64,000 bases of DNA, taken from Stieleria tagensis. Its GTDB lineage: Bacteria > Planctomycetota > Planctomycetia > Pirellulales > Pirellulaceae. Below, in pieces: positions 14,194 to 23,439 of the stretch. The position numbers and the translations under genes were made by a program. The stretch lies in assembly GCF_024129865.1 (NCBI RefSeq), contig NZ_JAMYFE010000122.1:1-64000 (forward strand), read 5' to 3'. A model generated the notes under the pieces. The model was not told the origin of the DNA and searched no databases. It worked only from the letters and a program-made list of their open reading frames with translations. Numbering within the stretch: position 1 is the stretch's first letter; each line of letters begins with the position of its first letter.

Positions 14194-17100
14194 TTAGCGG
14201 AAATCTCGGGAGCGAATCGTCAGCCCTTGGACCTGGGTCGACAAATCGGTGATTCGCCCACAGATCACATGGATCACGCCTTTCTTGTTTTCCAATTTTC
14301 CGTCGACCAACCAAGCATTGCTGGTCTTGGCAACCTTGAAAAAACGCTCCCAGACTTTGGGGAATAGCACCAGATTGATCGGCCCGGTTTCATCTTCGAT
14401 CGTCACAAATGTGATCCCCTTGGCCGTGCTGGGGCGTTGTCGCATCAACACCAAACCGGCCACTCGCACGTGACGCCCGTCACGCAAGTCCGGCAGTTCT
14501 GCGGCGGTCGCACAGCGCAGCCGAATCAATTCTGGGCGGGCAAACGAAATCGGGTGGGCCTTGAGACTCAGCCCGGTGGTACTGTAGTCGGCATAGACTT
14601 CCTCCAGCGGTGACATCGGCACCAATTCGTCCGGCAGCGGTTCGTCGTCATCAACGGCATCCAGCAGCGGCGTCTGGCCGGGGTGGGTCGCTTGCCCCAA
14701 CGATTGCCACACCGCCGCACGGCGATCGCCCGCAACACTCGACAGCGCGTCGGCGTCGGCCAACAGTGCGATGACTGCGGCGGAGCTGCCGCTGCGCCGC
14801 GAGAGGTCTGCAATGTCGCGAAACGGGCCGCTGGTCTGTCGTGTCGCCACGATTCGCTGGGCCGATTCGTTTGCCAGCGAGTGAATCGTACCCAGGCCCA
14901 ATCGCACCGCCGGGCCGCTGCGGTTCGGGTCCGGTTCGAGCGTCGATTCGACATCGCTATGATTGACGTCGACCGCTCGAATGCGAACGCCATGAGTTTT
15001 GGCGTCGGTGATCAACTGTGCGGGGGCATAAAATCCCAGTGGCTGGCTATTCAGCAGCGCGCAACAAAACGCAGCCGGGTAGTGACACTTCAGATAGCAC
15101 GAGGCGTACACCAGCAGAGCGAAACTGGCGGCGTGCGATTCGGGAAATCCATAATCGCCGAAGCCACGAATCTGGTTGAAGACCTGTTCGGCAAATTTCC
15201 CGGTCAACCCGTTCTGTTTCATGCCGTCCAACAATTTGACGCGGAATTGATCGATCACGCCGGGGCGTCGCCAGGCGGCCATGGCCCGGCGCAACTGGTC
15301 GGCTTCGCCAGGGGTGAACCCGGCGGCAACCACGGCCAGACGCATCGCTTGTTCTTGAAAGATCGGCACACCCAGCGTCTTTTCCAACACGCTGCGAATC
15401 GCTGGACTGGGGTAGACCACCGCGTTGGGGTTTTCTCGCGCCGTCAGAAACGGGTGCACCATGTCACCCTGAATCGGTCCCGGGCGAACAATCGCAACCT
15501 CGATCACCAAATCATAAAAGCAGCGTGGTTTCAAACGAGGCAGCATGCTCATCTGCGCACGGCTTTCGATTTGGAACACACCCATCGTGTCGGCGCGACA
15601 GATCATGTCGTAGGTGGCCCGGTCGTCCGGCGGCAATGTCGACAGGCTCCAGTGGTCGCCGTGATGTTCGCGCACCAAGTCGAAACAGCGGTGCAGCGCC
15701 GACAGCATCCCCAGGGCCAATACATCGACCTTGAGTATCCCCAATTCGTCCAAGTCATCTTTGTCCCATTGGATCACCGTGCGTCCGGCCATCGCGGCGT
15801 TTTCGATTGGACAGAGTTCGCACAATCGCTCGGCCGACATCACCATCCCGCCGACGTGTTGCGACAAATGCCGTGGAAATCCGACCAGCGTGCGGACCAA
15901 ATACTCAAACCGCTTGCCGACGTCGGAATCCGCCTCCAGCCCGCATTCGCCCATGTCGGCGGTCAGCCCCTCCTGGGATCGATGGCTGCCGGCGATCTTG
16001 GAAAGTGAATCGATCAGGTCCGCCGACAATCCCAACGCTTTGCCGACTTCGCGAATCGCACTCTTGCTGCGATAGGATGTCACCGTCGCCGTCATGCCCG
16101 CTCGATCACGCCCATACTTTTGATACAGATATTGCAGGACCTCTTCACGCCGCTGGTGTTCAAAGTCGACGTCAATGTCAGGTGCTTCGTTGCGTTCGCG
16201 GCTGATGAATCGCTCGAACAACAATTCGTTCTGACTGGGGTCGACGCTGGTGATGCCCAGGCAATAGCAGACGGCCGAATTGGCCGCACTGCCGCGACCT
16301 TGGCACAGAATGTCACGACTGCGGGCAAAGCGAACGATGTCCCAAACGGTCAGAAAGTAGGCTTCGTAATGCAGTTCTTCGATCAGTTGCGTCTCGTGTC
16401 GCAACATCTCAATCACGCGTTGCGGCACGCCACCAGGCCATCGCTGTTGGGCGCCTTCCCATGTCAATCGCTTGAGATGTTCGATCAATGACATCCCCGC
16501 CGGCGCGATTTCTTCGGGATACTCATACCGCAATTCGGACAGGCAAAATCGGCATTGGTCGGCGATCTCAATCGTTCGTTCGATCGCGTCTGGGACCGTG
16601 GCAAACAAACGTTGGATGTCATCCAGACTGCGCAGATGATGCTGGCTGTTGGAAAACCGTTGCTCGTGGACTCGGTCGATCGTGGTTCCGTTGCGGATCG
16701 CTGTCACACAATCGTGCATCAGCATCCGCTCGGGCGTGTGGTAGTAAACGTCACCCGAGGCGACCAGCGGCACACCGGATTGGTCAGCCATGTTACACAA
16801 CCGCGCGAGTTGCCCCCGGTCGTCGACGCCCTGGTGAAGCGAACCGAGCAGGTATCCGGAGTCACGAAACAGCTCGCGGAACGGGCCGCGCAAGAATTCG
16901 GCCTTTAACGAGGGCCGATTGAATTTGTCAGGCGGATCTGCTTTTGGGATCGCCTGCTCAGACGACTCATAGGCACCGGCCAGCATCCCTTGGCTGAACT
17001 CGGCAACGTCATCCCAGTGCAATTCACATTGGCCCTTCTCGACTCGCTGGCGGCCGCGAGAAAGCAATTGGCAAAGGCGACCATAAGCGGCTCGATCGGT

Positions 17101-17337
17101 CGGCCACAGCACCAACGATGGCGCATCGGTCGGATGGATTTCCGCACCGACGATGTATTTGAAATCCAAGTCGCGGGCGGCACCAAATCCACGCACCACA
17201 CCGGCCAGCGTTTCCGAATCCGTGAGCGCAATTCCGCCGTACCCCAGCGCGGCGGCGCGGCGGACCAGTTCATCGGGATGTGAGGCCCCGTGCAGGAAAG
17301 AAAAATTGCTTTTGCAGTGAAGTTCAACGTAGCGCAT
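14194..17337 (-). CDS. dnaE2: Error-prone DNA polymerase III alpha subunit DnaE2
   Basis: DnaE2 is the C-family polymerase used in damage-tolerant, mutagenic synthesis. The 1047-residue product has an N-terminal PHP domain (1-200, VELHCKSNFSFLHGASHPDE), a palm with catalytic D387 and D389 in APDIDVDFE and D538 in ILKVDVLALGM, fingers, a helix-hairpin-helix region, and a C-terminal OB fold (about 960-1040, HVRVAGLVLMRQRPSTAKGI). Length and the MRQRP segment favour DnaE2 over replicative DnaE1. The usual partners imuA and imuB are not adjacent; the upstream gene is CvpA-like. No LexA box was identified in the 39-base gap. It is convergent with the ABC operon. Confidence 0.95.
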   Translation of the reverse strand: MRYVELHCKSNFSFLHGASHPDELVRRAAALGYGGIALTDSETLAGVVRGFGAARDLDFKYIVGAEIHPTDAPSLVLWPTDRAAYGRLCQLLSRGRQRVEKGQCELHWDDVAEFSQGMLAGAYESSEQAIPKADPPDKFNRPSLKAEFLRGPFRELFRDSGYLLGSLHQGVDDRGQLARLCNMADQSGVPLVASGDVYYHTPERMLMHDCVTAIRNGTTIDRVHEQRFSNSQHHLRSLDDIQRLFATVPDAIERTIEIADQCRFCLSELRYEYPEEIAPAGMSLIEHLKRLTWEGAQQRWPGGVPQRVIEMLRHETQLIEELHYEAYFLTVWDIVRFARSRDILCQGRGSAANSAVCYCLGITSVDPSQNELLFERFISRERNEAPDIDVDFEHQRREEVLQYLYQKYGRDRAGMTATVTSYRSKSAIREVGKALGLSADLIDSLSKIAGSHRSQEGLTADMGECGLEADSDVGKRFEYLVRTLVGFPRHLSQHVGGMVMSAERLCELCPIENAAMAGRTVIQWDKDDLDELGILKVDVLALGMLSALHRCFDLVREHHGDHWSLSTLPPDDRATYDMICRADTMGVFQIESRAQMSMLPRLKPRCFYDLVIEVAIVRPGPIQGDMVHPFLTARENPNAVVYPSPAIRSVLEKTLGVPIFQEQAMRLAVVAAGFTPGEADQLRRAMAAWRRPGVIDQFRVKLLDGMKQNGLTGKFAEQVFNQIRGFGDYGFPESHAASFALLVYASCYLKCHYPAAFCCALLNSQPLGFYAPAQLITDAKTHGVRIRAVDVNHSDVESTLEPDPNRSGPAVRLGLGTIHSLANESAQRIVATRQTSGPFRDIADLSRRSGSSAAVIALLADADALSSVAGDRRAAVWQSLGQATHPGQTPLLDAVDDDEPLPDELVPMSPLEEVYADYSTTGLSLKAHPISFARPELIRLRCATAAELPDLRDGRHVRVAGLVLMRQRPSTAKGITFVTIEDETGPINLVLFPKVWERFFKVAKTSNAWLVDGKLENKKGVIHVICGRITDLSTQVQGLTIRSRDFR

Positions 17338-17376
17338 GACGCAACGTTAGACAGTTATCGCCGACCGGGCAACTCG

Positions 17377-18315
17377 CTAGCGGATGTCCTGCAGCACGCT
17401 TTGCGCCCGCTCGGTGAAATCCTTTTGGTCGATCAATCGCAATACCGTTTGGCTGCTCATCAGACGCACCAATGATTCGCGGTCAAGCGGTCTGCCCTGT
17501 GCGATGATTTCTTTAAAATCTGGATCCTGCTGCAGCTCCTCGATCGCCGACTGGATCTGAGGATCGTCACGCAATTCGGCAATCTTGGGATGGTGCAATA
17601 GCTGCTCCATTTTTGCCGGATCGCTCAATTGCCGCACGGTTTCGCGATAGCTGCCGACTTGTTTGAGCGCTTCGACGCGCTCAAACGGATTGTATTTTTT
17701 GGCGATCGGGCCGAACGCACTCTGACGCGTCTCGCTGGCCCAATGGTCAATTGCCACGGCAATGCGATTGGGGGTTTGGTTGTCGCCACGTTGCCACTGC
17801 TGGACACTCATCAATCCACCACAGATCAACAGGGCAATTGCACCGCCCTCGACCAGCCCGATCGTGAATCCGCAGTAGCTGTTCAGGACGTTTAACTTGC
17901 GGCGTTTGGCTAACACCATTCCGCTGGAAAGCGAGATCACAAGCGTCACAATGAGGGAGATCATCAGGCCGATGGATCCGATGCACAACAAGCGATTGGT
18001 CAACCCGGTGGTGCCGAACTGTGCCGAAAATTGGTCTTCATAACGAAGCCCAATCCAGGGGGCGATCGCCACTGCCAAGATGAACGCGACCACCGTGGCG
18101 ACGATCCGACCCAATCCCATTTTGAAACCGCTCCAACCGAACATCGCAATGCCGATCACGGTCACCGCAGCGACGGTGTCGCCACTGCGATAAAACGCAA
18201 AGCCCGAGGCCAAGGCGGCGGCCCAGAGTGGATAGAACAGCCAAATGGGCATCGAAATCCGATCGCCGGGATCTGGCGCGTGTGGATGAGAAGCGGGTTC
18301 AGGTGGTCCAGGCAT
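17377..18315 (-). CDS. CvpA-like membrane protein
   Basis: A 312-residue protein with about five hydrophobic helices in its first half (WLFYPLWAAALASGFAFY, then GLGRIVATVVAFILAVAIAP, further helices to about residue 180). The topology and the MFGWSGFKMGLGRIVATVVA segment resemble the CvpA family, linked elsewhere to envelope stress and colicin V production. The C-terminal half is soluble and helical (about 185-312) and is absent from short CvpA proteins. The start may be the Met at residue 22 (MPIWLFYPLW) rather than the Met used here. It precedes dnaE2 by 39 bases on the same strand, possibly co-transcribed. Confidence 0.65.
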   Translation of the reverse strand: MPGPPEPASHPHAPDPGDRISMPIWLFYPLWAAALASGFAFYRSGDTVAAVTVIGIAMFGWSGFKMGLGRIVATVVAFILAVAIAPWIGLRYEDQFSAQFGTTGLTNRLLCIGSIGLMISLIVTLVISLSSGMVLAKRRKLNVLNSYCGFTIGLVEGGAIALLICGGLMSVQQWQRGDNQTPNRIAVAIDHWASETRQSAFGPIAKKYNPFERVEALKQVGSYRETVRQLSDPAKMEQLLHHPKIAELRDDPQIQSAIEELQQDPDFKEIIAQGRPLDRESLVRLMSSQTVLRLIDQKDFTERAQSVLQDIR

Positions 18316-18495
18316 GATGGATTCATCGCGAATCGAGTTGCGCCAACAATACAGCTTGTCTGCAGTATAGGTTGCAAAGATTCAGCAGGACGCCGGTTTT
18401 TTCAAAGTCCAGCGAGGCAATCCATCAACGCGCCAAATCCCTCGCCGACCGGGCCGTTGATTTAGTGAGCGAGACGCGTGAATCTTGAAGCGGTG

Positions 18496-18720
18496 TTTTT
18501 GCGTGGGGCATTGGTTTTTGGTCACCCGATGCGTGAGTTTTGAAGTTGCGTTTTTGCGTGGGGCATTGGTTTTTGGTAACCCGAAGCGTGAGCGAGGGAT
18601 CCCGTTAACACCCTAAATCCCTCGCTCACGCTTCGGGTTACCGTAAAAGCGCAACTTCAAAACGCGTGAGCGAGGGATCCAGCGAACACCCTAAATCTCT
18701 CGCTCACGCGTCGGGTGACC
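18496..18720. repeat. Nested palindromic dispersed repeat, copy 2
   Basis: This cluster contains a 27-base direct repeat (18496-18522 and 18551-18577) and a perfect 26-base inverted repeat (18575-18600 and 18617-18642, 16-base loop). A second inverted pair follows (18664-18678 and 18695-18709, one mismatch), then TCGGGTGACC. It shares exact 15-base (18570-18584) and 22-base (18644-18665) segments with the element at 2851-3028. It lies between the start of the cvpA-like gene and the end of the DUF1552 gene. The remaining bases of this gap (18316-18495 and 18721-18832) show nothing clear. Confidence 0.85.
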
Positions 18721-18832
18721 ATTCCCGCGCTAATTTGCCTACGAAGATTGACGCAACAGCTCGTGATGGGTTGGGTCGCGACAAAAGCGCAACTTCCCAA
18801 ACGGCCAAGTCGCGTCTTGCCCCCATTTCGAA

Positions 18833-20182
18833 CTAGGCGATCAAAGGCGTGACAATGTCGGTGCTGTCGGCAAAGCGATCGATTTCCAGTCCCATCATCC
18901 GCGCTTGGGTCAGCCATAGATTGGCCAGCGGTGTTCCGTCTGGCAGGTTGATGTGCTGGCCCGATCGGACCCGTCGTCCGCCGCCGGCGACAATGATTGG
19001 CAGATCGTTGTACTGGTGAGTCGAGCCGTCACCCAATCCCGATCCATAGGTAAACAGCGTGTTGTCCAACAGTGTCGTGCCGTCCGGCTCTTGGATCTGA
19101 TCCATTTTTTCGACCAGATAAGCAAACTGTTGCATGTGAAAGCGATCAACCTTCAGCAGGTCGTCGATCATTTTGGTTTGGTTGTGCGACATCTGGTGGT
19201 GGCTGCGCGGTGTGTCGAACAAGCCTTCGAACTGATACGGTGTATCCCAGCGTTCGGGACCGACCATCAACGTGGTCACGTTTGTCAGTCCGGTTTGCAA
19301 GGCGACAACCATCAAGTCGCCCATCAGGCGGATGTATTGGCCACGCGGCAAATAGGCTTCTGGGGGTTCTTCAAAACTGACGTGTGAAAGTTCCGTCTTC
19401 ATCGTTTCCAATCGATCCATCTGGGTTTCGATGGTGCGGATCGACTCTAAATACTCGGCGAATTTGTGTTGATCCGCCTGGCCAAGATCTCGCTTTAGTT
19501 CAGCAGCATCCTGCAGAACCAAGTCGGTGATGTCTCGGTAGCGATCGATTTCTTGTGTCGAGAACAGACGCTGGTACATTTTCCGTGGGTCGCGAATCGA
19601 TGGAGCCAGGTGGCCCGTTCCGTACCAGGAAATGTTGTCAAAGTAGATCGATTCTTTGTTGTCACGGTGACTGTTGCAGCTGAATTCCAACGTGGCGAAC
19701 GGCGTTGTAGTACCGATCTTGTCGGCGACCAAATGATCCAGTGTTCGATCGAGTGGCCATGCCGAACCGCTGATCGTGTACGGCACCGCACTGCTTAGAT
19801 AGCAGGATGCACATTGGGCATGAACATCGGTGCCTTGCTGGAACGTGCGGTCCATCCCGGTGATCAAGTTGATTTTCGATTTCAGGTTTTCCAGCGGTTG
19901 CATCGTTGGTGTCAATTCTGACAGCGGAGTGACGCTGTAGAACGGGTTTTGTTTGCCCAGCGATTTCATCACATTGCCCAGGTTTCCTTTGGGGATCACA
20001 TGGTCAGACTCGCCGGGAAAGAACCCTCGTCGGACGACTCCGATGGGCACATAAAAATGCGCCATTCGCTGGGCAACGGTGGTCGGCGCGGCGGCAACGG
20101 CCAGGCTTTCCAGCCACGGCAACGACAGTGTCGCGCCGCCGATTCCACGCAGGAACGTTCGTCGTGTGGAAGTCATTGTCAT
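18833..20182 (-). CDS. DUF1552 family secreted protein, copy 1
   Basis: About 449 residues, with a Tat-type leader (STRRTFLRGIGGATLSLPWL near residues 5-25). The body matches the planctomycete DUF1552 family, with YVPIGVVRRGFFPGE, INLITGMDRTF, LLDNTLFTYGSGLGDGSTHQ and IVAGGGRRVRSGQHINLPDG; the last parts resemble a sulfatase/alkaline phosphatase fold. The function of the family is not established. The start is an ATG at 20182 or 20176; a TTG at 20188 is also possible. It immediately follows the DUF1592 gene, the standard pairing. Confidence 0.9.
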   Translation of the reverse strand: MTMTSTRRTFLRGIGGATLSLPWLESLAVAAAPTTVAQRMAHFYVPIGVVRRGFFPGESDHVIPKGNLGNVMKSLGKQNPFYSVTPLSELTPTMQPLENLKSKINLITGMDRTFQQGTDVHAQCASCYLSSAVPYTISGSAWPLDRTLDHLVADKIGTTTPFATLEFSCNSHRDNKESIYFDNISWYGTGHLAPSIRDPRKMYQRLFSTQEIDRYRDITDLVLQDAAELKRDLGQADQHKFAEYLESIRTIETQMDRLETMKTELSHVSFEEPPEAYLPRGQYIRLMGDLMVVALQTGLTNVTTLMVGPERWDTPYQFEGLFDTPRSHHQMSHNQTKMIDDLLKVDRFHMQQFAYLVEKMDQIQEPDGTTLLDNTLFTYGSGLGDGSTHQYNDLPIIVAGGGRRVRSGQHINLPDGTPLANLWLTQARMMGLEIDRFADSTDIVTPLIA

Positions 20183-20188
20183 CGTCAA

Positions 20189-22300
20189 TCACTCGCCCGC
20201 CATAGATGGGTTTGATTTACTGAGAAAAGGTTCGCTAAGTGCAACCTGTCGGATCAGCGTTTGCATTCGGTAGTCGTCCGCCGCCGTGGCGTCGACGATT
20301 TTGTCCAGTGCGATCTGGTCGGCTGCCCCCAGGGGACGTGCCAATGCGAACGACAGTAAGTGTGCTGCCAAGCCGCGTGCGAAGCGATTCTTTTCGGCCA
20401 AGATCGCATCCTTGAACTCGACGACGTCATGAAACGCGTGTTTGCGGAACAGGGTTCCCGACATGTCGACTTGGCGGCCATTCTCGTACGTCTGTCGCCA
20501 AACCCCGATCGGATCATAGTTTTCCAGAGCGAACCCCAGCGGATCGATCTGTTCATGGCAGCCTTTACAGTCCGATCGCTCGCGGTGTAGCGATAGACGC
20601 TCACGCAGCGTCAGGTGTTCTTCACCAGCCACCGGTTTCTCGTCCAATGCGGGGACGTCGGCCGGCGGTGGTTCGGGTGGGTTGTTGAAGATAACGCCAG
20701 CCATCCAGGCTCCGCGCGTGATCGGTTGCGTTCGCTTTGGCCCGGATGTCATCGTCATCACCGCGGCGTTGGTGATCACGCCTCCGTTGCGTCGATCCGT
20801 GACCGGGAAGCGATAGAACTTGATGGGGCCGACGGCGCCTGATCGCCCGGTCTGTTTTTCGACAGGTCGATTGTCCAGCGATTGATAGGCGTCCTGCAAT
20901 TGATTGGAACGATAGGTGAAATCAGAATCGATCAATTGGGTGATCGGCTGGTTTTCGATCAAGACGGTTTCGAAAATCAGCAAAGGTTCCAACATCATGT
21001 GCATGCTGTTGCGATACTTTGCAAAATAGAAACTTGCGTATTGGTCGCGATCAGGCACCGATGAAATGATCCGTTCCAATTGCAGCCACTGAGATGGGAA
21101 ACTGTCGCAAAACCGTTTTAGTTTTCGATCTCCTAACATCCGCGTCAATTGCTGCTGCAACGTATCGGGATCAGTCAGTTCGCCATCAGCCGCGCAGCGC
21201 AGCAGTTCGGTGTCTGGCAAGCTGCCCCACAAAAAGAACGACAATCGCGAGGCCAACTCAAAGCCATCGATCGGCTGCGCGGACGCGTCGTCGCTGTCAC
21301 GGTCATACAAGTACAAAAATTTCGGTGACGAAATCGTAGCGGCAGCAATCGATTTCATGGCGTCGGTGAACGTAGCCCCGGATTCGATTTGCCGGAGCAC
21401 ATAATCCGAATAACGGTCGAGTTGGTTGCTGTTGACCGTCTGCCGGAACGCCCGCGAAAGGAACGGGTCGAGTCGGCGATGGATCTCCGCTTCCAACTCT
21501 GCCGATTGCTTCGGCGGTGCGAAAAATTCGTTCCAGCATCCCACATTGCGAGGTCCGAAATCGGGGCTTTGCGTGATCGACTGTCCGAGTTTTAAAAACG
21601 ACTCCATCAACAGCGGCGAGAGCGAAAGATGATCACCTTGATTGTCAAATCCGTGTTCGGCACGCAGGTCCTGGGGGAACGCCGCGACGCCGGCGAGTCG
21701 AGGTTCGATCATTTGCGATTTGCCAAGCGGCCGACTGCCGACCGTCACGACGTCAGCCATTTTTCCTGACGCCGGTTGAAAGTAACCGTTGTGCTCTCGC
21801 ATCATCCGTTCGGGCAACGTGAACACGATGCAGCGCAGATCAAAAAGATCGATGACCGCATTGTTGTATTGGAAACGGTTCATTCGCCGCACCGGCGCGT
21901 GCGGAAAAGACTTTTGATGTCCAATCGATTGCCGCCGTATCGTCTTCAACGATTCAACCAGATGGCGGCGCAGTGCGGGTTCCAATGGCGGCTGGTCTTC
22001 GGGCGGCATCGCTTCGAAATCCAAGGCCTCGATCAGACGCTGCACCAGATCGGGATCCTTTTCCAATCCGGCGTGACTGATTTGGTCCAACGACAAATCG
22101 GATTCGGCATCGCCGCCGGATGAGTGACATGCTGAGCAGTGCGTTTGCAGTGCTGGCAAGATGCTGTTGGCAATCGATTCTCCCGAGGCTGTGTCGCCGC
22201 CACACACATTCGCTGACAGGGCCAACATCGCGCACAGGAAAACGGCACAGACTGTGTAGCAGAATTCAGAACGACGGCCGGTTGGCATCCGGTTTAACAT
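20189..22300 (-). CDS. DUF1592 family cytochrome-like secreted protein, copy 1
   Basis: A 703-residue planctomycete protein with a signal peptide (about 1-33) and a haem-binding-type CSACH motif (near 56, in LQTHCSACHSSGG). The series of domains typical of these proteins follows: DUF1587-like (RRMNRFQYNNAVIDLFDL), DUF1592 (FELASRLSFFLWGSLPDTEL), DUF1588 (RRNGGVITNAAVMTMTSGPK), a second CKGCH motif (in CKGCHEQIDPLGFALENYD) and DUF1585 at the C-terminus. It is likely periplasmic. The family function is unknown; a link to degradation of complex carbon in planctomycetes is only a proposal. DUF1552 follows directly. The second Met (MPTGRRSEF) is an alternative start. Confidence 0.92.
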   Translation of the reverse strand: MLNRMPTGRRSEFCYTVCAVFLCAMLALSANVCGGDTASGESIANSILPALQTHCSACHSSGGDAESDLSLDQISHAGLEKDPDLVQRLIEALDFEAMPPEDQPPLEPALRRHLVESLKTIRRQSIGHQKSFPHAPVRRMNRFQYNNAVIDLFDLRCIVFTLPERMMREHNGYFQPASGKMADVVTVGSRPLGKSQMIEPRLAGVAAFPQDLRAEHGFDNQGDHLSLSPLLMESFLKLGQSITQSPDFGPRNVGCWNEFFAPPKQSAELEAEIHRRLDPFLSRAFRQTVNSNQLDRYSDYVLRQIESGATFTDAMKSIAAATISSPKFLYLYDRDSDDASAQPIDGFELASRLSFFLWGSLPDTELLRCAADGELTDPDTLQQQLTRMLGDRKLKRFCDSFPSQWLQLERIISSVPDRDQYASFYFAKYRNSMHMMLEPLLIFETVLIENQPITQLIDSDFTYRSNQLQDAYQSLDNRPVEKQTGRSGAVGPIKFYRFPVTDRRNGGVITNAAVMTMTSGPKRTQPITRGAWMAGVIFNNPPEPPPADVPALDEKPVAGEEHLTLRERLSLHRERSDCKGCHEQIDPLGFALENYDPIGVWRQTYENGRQVDMSGTLFRKHAFHDVVEFKDAILAEKNRFARGLAAHLLSFALARPLGAADQIALDKIVDATAADDYRMQTLIRQVALSEPFLSKSNPSMAGE

Positions 22301-22550
22301 TCAAAATCGACGCGGGGGGGCGGGAAAGCGGAAGGCGGGAAGTCACTTGAGTATAAAGACCGGGTGGCCTAACAGGTCGATTCAATCTTCGATTTGGCGG
22401 CGTTTTCCGTCGCCCGCGGTTGCAATCCGCGGCTTCAAGCAGCTTCGTCCGCTGGGCCAGTCCAGCGCAGGCATTCTGGATGTGGGTTGCATTCGCATCC
22501 GGAACGGCGAAACCCGTCACCGCCGCTCGATGGTTCTGGTTGACGGATTT
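22301..22550. other. Intergenic region, nothing recognised
   Basis: The first part of the gap between the divergent DUF1592 gene and the dockerin-like gene. A G-run and GC-rich stretch occur near 22315-22330. No gene or RNA was identified. Confidence 0.4.
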
Positions 22551-22579
22551 TTGACAGGATTTTGGCGGTCAATTATGCT
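22551..22579 (+). promoter_or_regulatory. Sigma-70 type promoter of the dockerin-like gene
   Basis: A perfect TTGACA (22551-22556), a 17-base spacer and TATGCT (22574-22579, four of six consensus matches). Transcription would start near 22586 and give a leader of about 130 bases before the TTG start at 22715. Confidence 0.55.
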
Positions 22580-22714
22580 ACTGACTCAATCGCGATCACC
22601 TGCTTCATCATTCGCCGAGTTGATGTTGTCGTGCCGGGTGGGGGTGTTCTACTCGCGCGTGCCAGAGGCCATCGCAGTGAGCCTTCTACAATCCGCAATC
22701 CAGGGAGATCAACA

Positions 22715-23248
22715 TTGAAGGGTTTCCGAAATCATCGTCGAATCTCGCTGGAGCGTCTCGAGTCACGCTATGCAATGGATGGGACCGCGGGTTCGTTCGA
22801 GAATCTAGACGACACCCTTAGCGGTCCGTTTCTCCCCGCGCCGGAAGTCAGCGATTGGCCGATACCGACCGACGTCAACCAGGATGGACGTATTTCCCCA
22901 CTCGACGCGTTGATTGTGATCAATCAGCTGGGGCTAAACGGAGGCTCAGATCCGGCCGTGCTGCAGTGGGAAACCGACGTGAATGCCGACGGGGTGGTCA
23001 CTGCCAGGGATGTACTGGTCGTGTTGAACGAGTTGGCGAGCCCTCAACGTGACACCGCGATCGCACTCTCGGAAAGCTTTCTAAAAGAAAGGGAGTTGGA
23101 TTGGGAGTTTGAGTCCGTGTACACACCAAACGGCATCCACTATTTGGTGATTTACCAGACGCCGATGCGTGAAATTGCATTGGTGGGACCCCGTGCCACG
23201 GAAGTGGATCTGTCGGCTGGAACGGTGCAACTGATGGCTCGGGAATGA
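22715..23248 (+). CDS. Secreted dockerin-like protein with LEPR-XLL-type N-terminus
   Basis: A 177-residue protein. The N-terminus KGFRNHRRISLERLESRYAM resembles the LE(P/S)R motif found at the start of many secreted planctomycete proteins. Residues about 50-110 hold two Ca-binding dockerin-type loops, DVNQDGRISPLDALIVINQL and DVNADGVVTARDVLVVLNEL, with the D-x-N-x-D-G spacing. The C-terminal part (about 115-177) is unassigned. The TTG at 22715 is chosen because AGGGAG lies just upstream (22703-22707 region) and it places the motif at the N-terminus; the frame remains open further upstream. No cohesin or anchor partner is nearby. Confidence 0.75.
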   Translation: MKGFRNHRRISLERLESRYAMDGTAGSFENLDDTLSGPFLPAPEVSDWPIPTDVNQDGRISPLDALIVINQLGLNGGSDPAVLQWETDVNADGVVTARDVLVVLNELASPQRDTAIALSESFLKERELDWEFESVYTPNGIHYLVIYQTPMREIALVGPRATEVDLSAGTVQLMARE

Positions 23249-23439
23249 AGTGCACCATTCGAGTGCGCGTGCAGTGAATCATCGGCCTTGCTTCCATTTT
23301 GATGTCGGGCATGCCGACCCAACAACGGACCTGTGACCGATGACACTCGAATGTTTCGTCAAATGCTTCGCCGTCCCCGCTGTTGCAGCGATACCATTCT
23401 GGATTCTCGGTTGGCTGCTTGGTTTCACCTGGCCTACTG

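Noticed and set aside
14683-16008. A 441-codon plus-strand frame inside dnaE2
   Set aside because: It lies wholly opposite to a highly conserved polymerase gene and its product resembles no protein.
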